A stretch of DNA of 11,992 nucleotides. Source: Fusobacteriota bacterium (GTDB lineage Bacteria > Fusobacteriota > Fusobacteriia > Bac17 > JAEWOZ01). Below the pieces are notes generated by a model. It made no database searches and was not told the origin of the DNA. It saw nothing but the letters and a program-made list of their open reading frames with translations. The stretch covers positions 1 to 11,992 of the forward strand of contig JAEWOZ010000024.1 of the NCBI GenBank assembly GCA_023399505.1, given 5' to 3'. Shown here piece by piece: positions 1-7,076 of this stretch. The number at the start of each line of letters is the position of its first letter. Position 1 is the first letter of the stretch. A program made the translations under genes and the position numbers.

Positions 1-1920
1 CACCATATCTTACAAGTATTATTAAAAAATGTTCAAGAAGGAAAATCAGAAAAATCTATAAATATAGTTAACACCTACTTTAACAAAACAGGATCTAATA
101 CTGAAATTCTAGGTGTGCCCGAAATAAATTTGATATTAAGTGCTACCTTATCTCAAAATAAAGTAGATGAGAATTTTATAGTCTATTTAATAGAAAAAGG
201 GGCTAATATTAATTATAAGGGCCTGAATGGAAATGCAGCTTTGTTAATAATAGCAGCAGAGGAAGGTTTTATTAAAATAGTTGAAAAGTTATTAAATGAA
301 GGAGCCAATATTAACATTAGAAGTAATGAAGAAAAAACAGCTTTTATATATGCAGCAGAAAACAACAATAGAGATATAATGAAAATTTTAATAGAAAAGA
401 GTCTTCAAATAGGAATATCTGTTAATCTAGATAATATAATAGAAAAAACAATTATTGGTAATATCCAAAATAGTCAAATAGAGAGCTTTTTTTTAATAGA
501 AGACACTTATAAAAATATTGTAAACTTTAAATACAAAGATAGAGAAGGAAATACTTTTTTACACCATCTTGCTCCTCTTAATGACATAAGGTTATTTAGT
601 TTATTTTTGGACAAAGAAGGTATTGATGTAAATGAATTGAACAATAGAGGAGAAACGCCTTTGTATTGTGCTTTATCTAAATCTAACTTCAATGAGGATT
701 TCATATTCTATCTTTTAGATAAAGAAGCCTCATTGCAACCAAGCTTATGTATAACGGATAATTTATTATTAGATATATCATCTAGAAACAGAGATTTACA
801 CGACAAATTAGTACAAGAGCTCTTAATTACTAAAATAGTGGGCAATATACGTTTAAAACATGAGGATAGAATAAGTTTAATAACTCTTATTAAACTTATT
901 AATTTGGAAGATTCCTTCTTTATTAACCAACTTAAAATGTTAGAATACATTAGAAATATTTATAAAATTAAATATAGAAAAATTAATGTTTCTGTAAATG
1001 AAATAGAAAATTTAGAAATAAGTGATGATAACATAGATGATATAGTATTAGATATAGATTTCTTAGTAGGTACTATATTTGATTTAGAATCCAGAAATGA
1101 ATATTATGGAGATACTAATTTAGACAGCTTGAAAAAAAACTTTAAAAGTAGATTGAAAAGCATAGCCAGAGTGAGCACCCCTAACTCTATACCTTCTATA
1201 AATGCAAGTGATGAAGATAAGACAAATTACATTAAGTACTTAACTAAGAGGAAGTTAAAAGATCTAGGAAAATTTCTTACTAATTTAAATACGCATGAGA
1301 GAGAGCAAAAGCTTGTTGGCATAATGAATTATCTATTAATTAACTTGTCCTGCCATGTAGGTACATTAGAAGCAGTTACAAATGCATATAATAGCCTATT
1401 AAATAACGACGTGGACGAAGAGTTAGAAGAATTAATAGGAAGAGAGCTTATGTTGTATAGAATAAAATTGATAGAAGAGATAGGAAGAAATCATTTTAAT
1501 AATAGTGATAAATGTAAGCTGATATCTAAAGTAGGTAATATAAAAATTGAAAATATAGCTGAATATAATGAACATATGAAAGCCTACTTAGTAATGGATT
1601 TAAAAGAAGAACTAAAAGTAACAGGACTATATGAAAAAGATTTTGAATATAAGTATGATAAACAATTTATAATAAATGAAGTAAAGAGATTGTACAAAGA
1701 AAGATCTTTAGAATATATAATAGAAGTTATAATAAGAAGCAGAACATTACAAAACAAAATATTAGAGTATATTCAAAGCGCTATATTTAAAGATAAAGTA
1801 TCTGATGATAAAGAGCAGCCTACAGTATTACATATAGAGAATTTTATAAATGATGAAGATTTAAATATAAGCAAAGAAGCTATTATCTCACTTTTAATAC
1901 ATTTTAATTTTTTTAGATAA
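1..1920 (+). CDS. Ankyrin-repeat protein, 3' part (start lies outside the window)
   Basis: The frame is open from base 1 without a stop, so 639 residues are visible and the true start is upstream. The GTG at 115 is an unlikely start: coding-like sequence continues in front of it and I see no good ribosome-binding site. Ankyrin-like units are readable at about 226-324 (NGNAALLIIAAEEG, then VEKLLNEGANIN), just after it at 325-420, and at 541-741 (DREGNTFLHH and NNRGETPLYCAL, the latter close to the G-TPL consensus). The segment before 226 (YLIEKGANIN) looks like another repeat end. From about 742 on, the remaining 390 or so residues are Lys/Glu/Ile-rich, probably helical, with no motif I recognise. 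Ankyrin repeats bind proteins; in host-associated bacteria such proteins are sometimes effectors, but no secretion signal is visible here because the N-terminus is missing. The ankyrin call is fairly sure; the function is unknown. Confidence 0.8.
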   Translation, partial: HHILQVLLKNVQEGKSEKSINIVNTYFNKTGSNTEILGVPEINLILSATLSQNKVDENFIVYLIEKGANINYKGLNGNAALLIIAAEEGFIKIVEKLLNEGANINIRSNEEKTAFIYAAENNNRDIMKILIEKSLQIGISVNLDNIIEKTIIGNIQNSQIESFFLIEDTYKNIVNFKYKDREGNTFLHHLAPLNDIRLFSLFLDKEGIDVNELNNRGETPLYCALSKSNFNEDFIFYLLDKEASLQPSLCITDNLLLDISSRNRDLHDKLVQELLITKIVGNIRLKHEDRISLITLIKLINLEDSFFINQLKMLEYIRNIYKIKYRKINVSVNEIENLEISDDNIDDIVLDIDFLVGTIFDLESRNEYYGDTNLDSLKKNFKSRLKSIARVSTPNSIPSINASDEDKTNYIKYLTKRKLKDLGKFLTNLNTHEREQKLVGIMNYLLINLSCHVGTLEAVTNAYNSLLNNDVDEELEELIGRELMLYRIKLIEEIGRNHFNNSDKCKLISKVGNIKIENIAEYNEHMKAYLVMDLKEELKVTGLYEKDFEYKYDKQFIINEVKRLYKERSLEYIIEVIIRSRTLQNKILEYIQSAIFKDKVSDDKEQPTVLHIENFINDEDLNISKEAIISLLIHFNFFR

Positions 1921-2008
1921 TAGTTATTTTTATAAATTAGTTGTATACACTTTTTTAGAATTTGAAAATACAAATAGATAAAATATCAAAATCTTAGTAT
2001 ATTAAGAT

Positions 2009-2037
2009 AAAAAGAGAGAGCTTAAAACTCTCTTTTT
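2009..2037. terminator. Bidirectional rho-independent terminator
   Basis: AAAAAGAGAG (2009-2018) and CTCTCTTTTT (2028-2037) are perfect inverted arms around a 9-base loop. Each arm supplies a U-run for one strand. It lies between the ankyrin gene (+) and hsp20 (-), which converge here, two bases beyond the hsp20 stop codon. It should end transcripts from both sides. Confidence 0.88.
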
Positions 2038-2039
2038 AA

Positions 2040-2471
2040 TTATTCGATTGGAACTTTTTTATGTTCTACTTTTTCATGCTCTTCTTTAGGAATTCTTAAT
2101 TTTAAAATTCCATTTTCATATTTAGCTTTAATATTTTCAACATTTGCATTATCAGGAAGAACAAATGCATTTCTAAATTTTCCATAGCTAGTAGTTCTAG
2201 TTAAATATCTTCTTCCCTTTTTCTCTTCTTTCGTTTCTCTTTCATAAGATACCGAGAGCATATTATTCTCAATCCTTATATCAATTTTATCTTTATCAGC
2301 CCCAGGAAGATCAACCTCAATATAAAAATTTTTATCATCTTCTGATATCTCTGTTCCTGAATGATGTTTTATTTCAAATAAATCCTCATGCAAAGGATCA
2401 ATATCGAATAAATTTCTTATTGTTTTTATTAGATTTGTATCTCTAAAATGATTTTTGTTTGTTAATTTCAT
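2040..2471 (-). CDS. hsp20: Small heat-shock protein, Hsp20/alpha-crystallin family
   Basis: This 143-residue protein is an ATP-independent cytoplasmic holdase that binds unfolding proteins and forms oligomers. The alpha-crystallin domain spans about residues 38-128, with FYIEVDLPGADKDKI near its start and the family signature AKYENGILKLRIPK at 116-129 (A-x4-G-I-L). The N-terminal arm is short (about 37 residues). A C-terminal VPI (140-142) resembles the I-x-I tail motif that docks on a neighbouring subunit. The length is normal for bacterial Hsp20. The start is set by a perfect AGGAGG (plus-strand 2476-2481) five bases [4 A's and the reverse-strand T] before the ATG. The gene has its own sigma70-type promoter with an overlapping CIRCE-like inverted repeat, so repression by HrcA and induction by heat are likely. 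It lies 194 bases downstream of the RNase H gene on the same strand, and a weak terminator lies between them. Confidence 0.93.
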   Translation of the reverse strand: MKLTNKNHFRDTNLIKTIRNLFDIDPLHEDLFEIKHHSGTEISEDDKNFYIEVDLPGADKDKIDIRIENNMLSVSYERETKEEKKGRRYLTRTTSYGKFRNAFVLPDNANVENIKAKYENGILKLRIPKEEHEKVEHKKVPIE

Positions 2472-2491
2472 AAAACCTCCTAAAATTAATT

Positions 2492-2520
2492 ATTAGCAAT
2501 ATAGTCTACTAGCTGCTAAT
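2492..2520 (-). promoter_or_regulatory. CIRCE-like operator (putative HrcA site) of hsp20
   Basis: ATTAGCA (2492-2498) and TGCTAAT (2514-2520) form a perfect inverted repeat with 15 bases between the arms. The CIRCE consensus is TTAGCACTC-N9-GAGTGCTAA, so its outer halves TTAGCA and TGCTAA also sit 15 bases apart. The spacing and all 12 outer bases match; the three inner bases of each half differ. The element lies directly downstream of the -10 box and upstream of the ribosome-binding site, as HrcA operators usually do, and in front of a heat-shock gene. Confidence 0.78.
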
Positions 2521-2549
2521 ATTTTAACTCTAGGAAATGAAAAAGTCAA
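2521..2549 (-). promoter_or_regulatory. Sigma70-type promoter of hsp20
   Basis: Read on the minus strand, the -35 box is TTGACT (plus-strand 2544-2549) and the -10 box is TAAAAT (2521-2526), separated by exactly 17 bases. Transcription would begin around 2513-2515, inside the CIRCE-like repeat. Confidence 0.75.
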
Positions 2550-2551
2550 AT

Positions 2552-2571
2552 TTAATCAATAAATTGATTAA
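2552..2571. repeat. 20-bp near-perfect palindrome upstream of the hsp20 promoter
   Basis: TTAATCAAT (2552-2560) and ATTGATTAA (2563-2571) are perfect inverted arms separated by two bases, lying two bases upstream of the hsp20 -35 box. It could be a second operator, for an activator or repressor. A terminator role is unlikely because the loop is too short and no U-run follows. The function is inferred from position only. Confidence 0.5.
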
Positions 2572-2597
2572 GATTATATTATAAAGTAATTTAAAAC

Positions 2598-2626
2598 AAA
2601 AAAACATTCTAAAGTTTTTGAAACTT
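2598..2626 (-). terminator. Weak candidate terminator after the RNase H gene
   Basis: AAGTTT (2612-2617) and AAACTT (2621-2626) form a 6-bp stem with a 3-base loop, extendable by one G-U pair on the minus strand. On that strand a run of seven T (2604-2598) follows after seven bases. The stem is A/T-rich and the U-run is offset, so termination would be inefficient. Confidence 0.4.
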
Positions 2627-2665
2627 CTCTTCTAATTTATTAAATTGCATCTAATAATTATACTT

Positions 2666-3244
2666 TTATTTATGGTATCCTAAGTCAGCGGGGTTTCTGT
2701 CTCCACTTATATATTCTAATTTTCCACCTTTAGCTTCAAATTCTTTTCTTAATTTTTTAACCTCTTCAGCTAAACGGATTGTTTTTTCAGGCAAACTATC
2801 TTTTTTAATTCTTCCTTGAGACCAAAATTCTAGTATAAGTTTACTATCTCCATATATATTTTTTATGCTATCTTTAAAAGCTATATTCAGTGCAAAATAA
2901 CAACCTAATAGTTCTCCAAAGTTATTAGTACTTTCAGGAGAGGAGTAATTTCCATTTTTATTTATTTTTTCTAAAGGCAAAATTTTAAAAAGAAGATTCT
3001 TTCCTTTTTCATCTGTAACTTTAACCTCTACTCCTATCTTGCCTCCAGTACCTGCATCAAAGTAAATTCCTTTAGGAAGCTCTTTTAACTTAAAATCATT
3101 ATTCAACCAGTATTCTGCTTCATCCTTATTTTTAAAACTCTTATATTTAGCTTTTTTATTATTAACTATATTTTTACAATCATTCCAATTATCTACTATA
3201 CCTTTTTTACCGTCTACATAGTATGCATAAAATTTTTTGGTCAT
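2666..3244 (-). CDS. rnhA: Ribonuclease HI with N-terminal RNA-DNA-hybrid-binding (viroplasmin) domain
   Basis: This enzyme cuts the RNA strand of RNA-DNA hybrids, removing R-loops and primer remnants. The 192 residues form two domains. Residues 1-47 are the hybrid-binding/viroplasmin domain (KFYAYYVDGKKGIVDNW, then AKYKSFKNKDEAEYWL). Residues 58-192 are the RNase H fold. The four metal-binding acids are all visible: D63 (IYFDAGTG), E111 (NNFGELLG), D133 (YGDSKL) and D187 (GDRNPADLG). Size and layout resemble the Bacillus halodurans enzyme. The protein ends five residues after the last acid, as expected for this subtype. The start is supported by AAGGAAAAG about 9 bases upstream. The gene is divergent from the RNA methyltransferase gene, with 92 bases between the starts, and precedes hsp20 on the same strand. 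Confidence 0.92.
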   Translation of the reverse strand: MTKKFYAYYVDGKKGIVDNWNDCKNIVNNKKAKYKSFKNKDEAEYWLNNDFKLKELPKGIYFDAGTGGKIGVEVKVTDEKGKNLLFKILPLEKINKNGNYSSPESTNNFGELLGCYFALNIAFKDSIKNIYGDSKLILEFWSQGRIKKDSLPEKTIRLAEEVKKLRKEFEAKGGKLEYISGDRNPADLGYHK

Positions 3245-3283
3245 TATTAACTTTTCCTTATGTTATTTTTAGATAAATAATTT

Positions 3284-3304
3284 TAACATATTATATGTTA
3301 TAAT
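3284..3304. promoter_or_regulatory. Divergent promoter region with 17-bp palindrome
   Basis: TAACATA (3284-3290) and TATGTTA (3294-3300) form a perfect inverted repeat with a 3-base centre. On the plus strand an extended -10 box, TG-T-TATAAT, occupies 3296-3304 and points to the methyltransferase operon; no good -35 box is visible, which an extended -10 can tolerate. On the minus strand TATAAT occurs at 3295-3290, pointing to the RNase H gene. The palindrome therefore spans both candidate -10 boxes. A shared operator is possible but unproven. Confidence 0.55.
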
Positions 3305-3336
3305 TAACTTAAATATTTAATTTGTAAGGTTTTAAG

Positions 3337-4077
3337 ATGATTAAAATTGTAAGTGAAGACAACAAAAAATATAAATTATTAAAAAAATTGTTAACTTCTA
3401 AAGGTAGAAAAGAGACTAATCTTTTTCTAGCAGAAGGCGAAAAATTTCTAATATTTAATCCATCTGAAATTTTTGTTCATGAATTTTATAATTTTGATGA
3501 GGAAAAATATAAAAATGTAACGATCTTATCTGAAAAGCTTTTCGATCAGATTAGTACTCAAGAAAATTCTCAAGGCGTAATTTGTTTATTTGAAATGAAA
3601 AAAGAAGAAGCAATAACAAGCAATTTTATTTTAGTTTTAGATAAAATAAGAGATCCTGGGAACTTAGGTACAATAATCAGAAGTGCAGAATTTTTTGGAA
3701 TTAAAGACATAATTTTAATTAATTGCGTTGACATTTATAATCCTAAAGTTGTGAGAGCTACAATGGGTGCTATTTTTAATATTAATTTTTTGAATTGTAG
3801 AAAAGAAAAAATTTTGGATTTGAAGAGCGAAAATTTTAAAATAGTAGCAACATCCTCTAGGGATTATGATTTCTCTTTAGAAGAATTGGATATTAAAGAT
3901 AAAATTGCTTTAGTACTTGGGAATGAAGCAGCCGGAGTAGACGAATTTATATTAGAAAATTGTGACAGTAAAGTCTCAATTCCCTCTTTTGGTTCTTCAG
4001 AATCTTTAAATGTTTCGATGGCTGCATCTATATTCATTTACTCAATTTCTATAAAAAGGAAGGATTTGAATATATGA
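3337..4077 (+). CDS. RNA 2'-O-ribose methyltransferase, TrmH/SpoU family
   Basis: This enzyme transfers a methyl group from S-adenosylmethionine to a ribose 2'-OH in rRNA or tRNA. The 246 residues have the family's two-part layout. An N-terminal substrate-binding domain covers about residues 1-90, with the typical LAEGEKFL at 31-38. The knotted SPOUT domain carries all three motifs: motif 1 DKIRDPGNLGTIIRSA (102-117, including N109 and R115), motif 2 LVLGNEAAGV (192-201), and motif 3 IPSFGSSESLNVSMAASI (215-232, including N225). The length is typical. I cannot tell an RlmB-type 23S rRNA enzyme from other members, so no symbol is given. TAAGG about 8 bases upstream supports the start. It is the first gene of a tight operon, and its stop overlaps the dapF start by four bases (ATGA). 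Confidence 0.92.
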   Translation: MIKIVSEDNKKYKLLKKLLTSKGRKETNLFLAEGEKFLIFNPSEIFVHEFYNFDEEKYKNVTILSEKLFDQISTQENSQGVICLFEMKKEEAITSNFILVLDKIRDPGNLGTIIRSAEFFGIKDIILINCVDIYNPKVVRATMGAIFNINFLNCRKEKILDLKSENFKIVATSSRDYDFSLEELDIKDKIALVLGNEAAGVDEFILENCDSKVSIPSFGSSESLNVSMAASIFIYSISIKRKDLNI

Positions 4078-4865
4078 TTTTACATTTTACAAAAATGCAT
4101 GGTTTTGGAAATGACTTTATAATTGTAGACAATATAGACAATAAATATAAATTTGATTGGTCTAACTTAGCTTCAGTTATATGTCAAAGAAGATTTAGCA
4201 TAGGTGCAGACGGATTGATTGTTCTGGAAAAATCTTTAATTGCTGATGTCAAATGGGAAATTTTTAATCCAGACGGAACTGTTGTAGAAGAGAAATGTGG
4301 AAATGGATTAGCTTGCATAGGAAGATACTTTTTCAATAATATAAATAAGAAAAAATTAATTAAAGTTGAATCTAAGCTAGGGATTATTGAGGTAGAAGTA
4401 AATGAAGAAAATATAAAAATTGAAATGGGAAAAGCAGAGTTTGATCAAAACTTAAAAGGAAAAATTAAGATTGTTCTTGACAAAACCGTTATAGAGGGGT
4501 ATTTTATTCTTTTGGGAAACCCACATTTTGTATTTTTTGTAGATAGCTTAGATAAGGGTCTATTTTATGAGATAGCTCCTCATTTAGAGAAAAATAGTCT
4601 ATTTCCCAAAGGTGCTAACATACATATGGCTTCTATTAAAAATAAAGAATATATTTCTATGTTAAGCTGGGAAAGAAATATAGGCCCTACTTTATCATGT
4701 GGTAGTGGTGCCTGCTCGGCTCTATTAGCAGCTTCAAATGAAACAATGGCTAATCATGCCTATGTTGAATCATTAGCTGGGACCTATTTAATTAAAATAA
4801 GGGGAGAAGAAATTCAAATGTTAAGTAATGCTTTTGAAGCTTTTAAAGGGTACATGAATATTTAA
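4074..4865 (+). CDS. dapF: Diaminopimelate epimerase
   Basis: DapF interconverts LL- and meso-diaminopimelate in the cytoplasm without a cofactor, feeding lysine and peptidoglycan synthesis. The 263-residue protein begins with the typical FTKMHGFGNDFIIVDN. Both catalytic cysteines are in their motifs: C75 in EEKCGNGLACIGRY and C209 in LSCGSGACSALLAAS. Other family blocks are RFSIGADGLIVL (41-51), IFNPDGTVVEEKCGNG, LLGNPHFVFFVD, and WERNIGPTLSCGSGA, the equivalent of the usual YERGVGETLACGTGA. It is slightly shorter than the common length of about 274. It overlaps the upstream gene by four bases, suggesting translational coupling. No other lysine-pathway gene is present in the window. If the host is a fusobacterium, the peptidoglycan may use lanthionine in place of diaminopimelate in some species, which would make the physiological substrate worth checking. 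Confidence 0.96.
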   Translation: MILHFTKMHGFGNDFIIVDNIDNKYKFDWSNLASVICQRRFSIGADGLIVLEKSLIADVKWEIFNPDGTVVEEKCGNGLACIGRYFFNNINKKKLIKVESKLGIIEVEVNEENIKIEMGKAEFDQNLKGKIKIVLDKTVIEGYFILLGNPHFVFFVDSLDKGLFYEIAPHLEKNSLFPKGANIHMASIKNKEYISMLSWERNIGPTLSCGSGACSALLAASNETMANHAYVESLAGTYLIKIRGEEIQMLSNAFEAFKGYMNI

Positions 4866-4876
4866 GGAGTGTTATA

Positions 4877-5734
4877 ATGAAATATTATCAAAAAGATGAA
4901 AAAAATAGATACCTATTTGGATTAGTAGCTATTTTGCTTTCATCGCTTATGTTTTTTCTAAAAACAACAATGTTATTAAAAATATTTTTATTCATTTTCC
5001 TAACTTGGAAAATGTTTGATTTATTTGTTTATTTATACAAGAAATTTTATTACAAAAATTTGGATACAACTCAACTCAAAATTTTAGATAGTAGCGCTAT
5101 AATTGATGGAAGAATTATGGAAATTGTAAGTGCTAATTTTATGGAAGGTTCAATTGTAATTCCATCTTTCATTTTAAGAGAATTGCATAGACTAGCTGAT
5201 TCTGACAGTGCTCTAAAAAGAGCTAAGGGAAGAAGAGCTCTTGATTTAGTTGATGAATTAGTTAAAGAAAAAAAGGTACATGTTTACATTGAGACTAAAG
5301 ACTACACATTCACTACAGATGTTGATACTAAGATATTAACATTTGCTAAGGAAAAAAATGCTAAAATAATAACTACTGACTATAATATGTCTAAAGTAGC
5401 TAAAATTCATGGTCTAGTTATCATGAATATTAATAAGTTAGCTAATGTAATGAAATCAATTTTGCTTCCTGAAGAGGAAATTGAAGTAGAATTGCTTAAA
5501 AGAGGTGATAAGCCCAATCAAGCTATTGGATATTTAGAAGATGGAACTATGATAATTGTAGAAAATGGTTCGAGCAAGATTGGTGAAAAAGTTAAAGCTT
5601 TTGTTACAAGTACTTATCCAACACCAGCTGGAAAAATGATTTTTGCCAAAATTAGAATTCAATTAAATGAAGGAAAGAACTCAAAAGAGATTAACAGGGT
5701 AGTAGGTTCAGATGAAGACAGTAAAACTTCATAA
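4877..5734 (+). CDS. Membrane-anchored PIN/TRAM-domain protein (YacL-like)
   Basis: This 285-residue protein has two hydrophobic segments (about 12-29 and 33-54), a PIN nuclease-fold domain (about 67-185) and a C-terminal TRAM domain (about 196-262). PIN acidic residues are visible: D71 (ILDSSAIIDGR), E102 (LRELHRLAD), D148/D150 (TTDVDTKI) and D168 (ITTDYNMS). This is the layout of Bacillus YacL, but that protein has four membrane helices and about 366 residues; this one keeps only two. The family is predicted to act on RNA at the membrane; its substrate is not established. A clear AAGGAG lies 7-8 bases before the ATG. The gene follows dapF by 11 bases, and its last 23 bases overlap cysS in another frame. 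The fold is sure; the exact role is not. Confidence 0.88.
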   Translation: MKYYQKDEKNRYLFGLVAILLSSLMFFLKTTMLLKIFLFIFLTWKMFDLFVYLYKKFYYKNLDTTQLKILDSSAIIDGRIMEIVSANFMEGSIVIPSFILRELHRLADSDSALKRAKGRRALDLVDELVKEKKVHVYIETKDYTFTTDVDTKILTFAKEKNAKIITTDYNMSKVAKIHGLVIMNINKLANVMKSILLPEEEIEVELLKRGDKPNQAIGYLEDGTMIIVENGSSKIGEKVKAFVTSTYPTPAGKMIFAKIRIQLNEGKNSKEINRVVGSDEDSKTS

Positions 5735-7076
5735 CACCTTAACAGGCAAAACTGAGAATTTTGAACCTAAAAATTCTACTATAAAAATTTATGTTTGTGG
5801 TCCAACAGTCTATAACTTTATACATATAGGTAACGCAAGACCATATGTTTTTTTTGATGTAGTAAGAAAATATTTAGAATATCTTAATTATGAAGTCATA
5901 TATGTACAAAATTTTACAGATATTGACGATAAAATAATTAAAATAGCTCACAAAGAAAATGTTTCAATTGAAGAAATTTCAGAAAAATATATAGAAGAAT
6001 ATTTTCTAGATGCAGAAGCTTTAAATATCAAAAAAGCAAATTTTCATCCTAGAGTAACTGAACATATAGAAGAAATTATAAAAATTATTTCTAATTTATT
6101 AGAAAAAGAAATGGCTTATAAAGCTAGGGATGGAATATACTTTAAAGTAGATAAATTTAATAGTTATGGTAAATTATCTAAACAAGATTTATCAAGTATA
6201 GAAAATAAAGATGATAAAGATTTTGCTCTTTGGAAATTTGAAGAAAATCAAAACTTAAGTTGGTCTGCACCATTTGGACAAGGAAGGCCGGGCTGGCATA
6301 TTGAGTGTTCTGCAATGATCAATAAAAATTTAGGAAATGAAATTGACATTCATGGCGGAGGTCAAGATTTAATTTTTCCACACCACGAAAATGAAATTGC
6401 TCAGTCGGAGTCTGTTAACAATAAACCTTTAGCAAAGTATTGGATGCATAATGCTTTTGTCATCTTTGAAAATACAAAAATGTCTAAATCTTTAGGTAAT
6501 ACGGTTCTTATAAGAGAACTTTTAGAAAAATATAATGGAAATATTATTAGACTATCATTACTTATGACCCATTATAGAAAACCTATTAATTTTTCTTATG
6601 AAAAACTCGAAATGTATAAATCTTCGTATCAAAGAATAGAAAATTTTTTTCTGAGAATAGAAAATATTAAAGAAAATCAAGAAGGTCTCGATCTAAGCGA
6701 AATTTCAGAAAAATTAGTAAGAGATTTTGAAAAAGAGATGAATGAAGACTTTAATACACCAGGAGCATTAGGAATAATATTCGAAGCCTTAAAACAAGTA
6801 AATACCATTTTAGATCAAACAAAAATCTCTACATCTTCTTTAAAAGTTTTTTTTGAAAAAATGAATTTATTATTAAAAATACTAGGAATCGAGATTTTAA
6901 ATAACAGAGATGAAAATAAATTAACCTCCTCATTAATAACTCTTTTGGTTAAAATGAGAGAAGATGCTCGATTAGAAAAAAACTGGTTCTTAGCAGATAA
7001 AATTAGAGACGAACTCTTAAAAATTGGAATAATTTTAGAAGATACTAAAGAGGGGACTGAATGGAAAATTTATTAA
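5712..7076 (+). CDS. cysS: Cysteinyl-tRNA synthetase
   Basis: CysS is a class I synthetase that activates cysteine with ATP and attaches it to tRNA-Cys. The 454 residues are close to the 461 of the E. coli enzyme. The ATP-binding signatures are HIGN (38-41, in NFIHIGNARPYVFFD) and KMSKS (256-260). The zinc ligands that select cysteine are in place: C29 (VCGPTVYN), C199 (GWHIECSAM), H224 and E228 (FPHHENE). The C-terminal DALR and anticodon-binding regions are present, ending NWFLADKIRDELLKIGIILEDTKEGTEW. The start fits the family N-terminus (LHNTLTGKTENF) but lies 23 bases inside the upstream gene and has only a modest ribosome-binding site (about GTAGG), so expression probably depends on translational coupling. 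Its cognate tRNA gene lies about 1 kb downstream. Confidence 0.97.
   Translation: MKTVKLHNTLTGKTENFEPKNSTIKIYVCGPTVYNFIHIGNARPYVFFDVVRKYLEYLNYEVIYVQNFTDIDDKIIKIAHKENVSIEEISEKYIEEYFLDAEALNIKKANFHPRVTEHIEEIIKIISNLLEKEMAYKARDGIYFKVDKFNSYGKLSKQDLSSIENKDDKDFALWKFEENQNLSWSAPFGQGRPGWHIECSAMINKNLGNEIDIHGGGQDLIFPHHENEIAQSESVNNKPLAKYWMHNAFVIFENTKMSKSLGNTVLIRELLEKYNGNIIRLSLLMTHYRKPINFSYEKLEMYKSSYQRIENFFLRIENIKENQEGLDLSEISEKLVRDFEKEMNEDFNTPGALGIIFEALKQVNTILDQTKISTSSLKVFFEKMNLLLKILGIEILNNRDENKLTSSLITLLVKMREDARLEKNWFLADKIRDELLKIGIILEDTKEGTEWKIY

Noticed and set aside
115..117. GTG as the start of the ankyrin-repeat gene
   Set aside because: The same frame is open back to base 1, the upstream codons look like protein sequence, and there is no good ribosome-binding site.
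507..950. Two short minus-strand open frames inside the ankyrin gene
   Set aside because: They are antisense to the coding frame, have low-complexity Leu/Ser-rich translations and no ribosome-binding site of note.
1773..1973. 66-codon minus-strand open frame across the end of the ankyrin gene
   Set aside because: It runs antisense to coding sequence; the translation has no motif, and no promoter or ribosome-binding site is evident.
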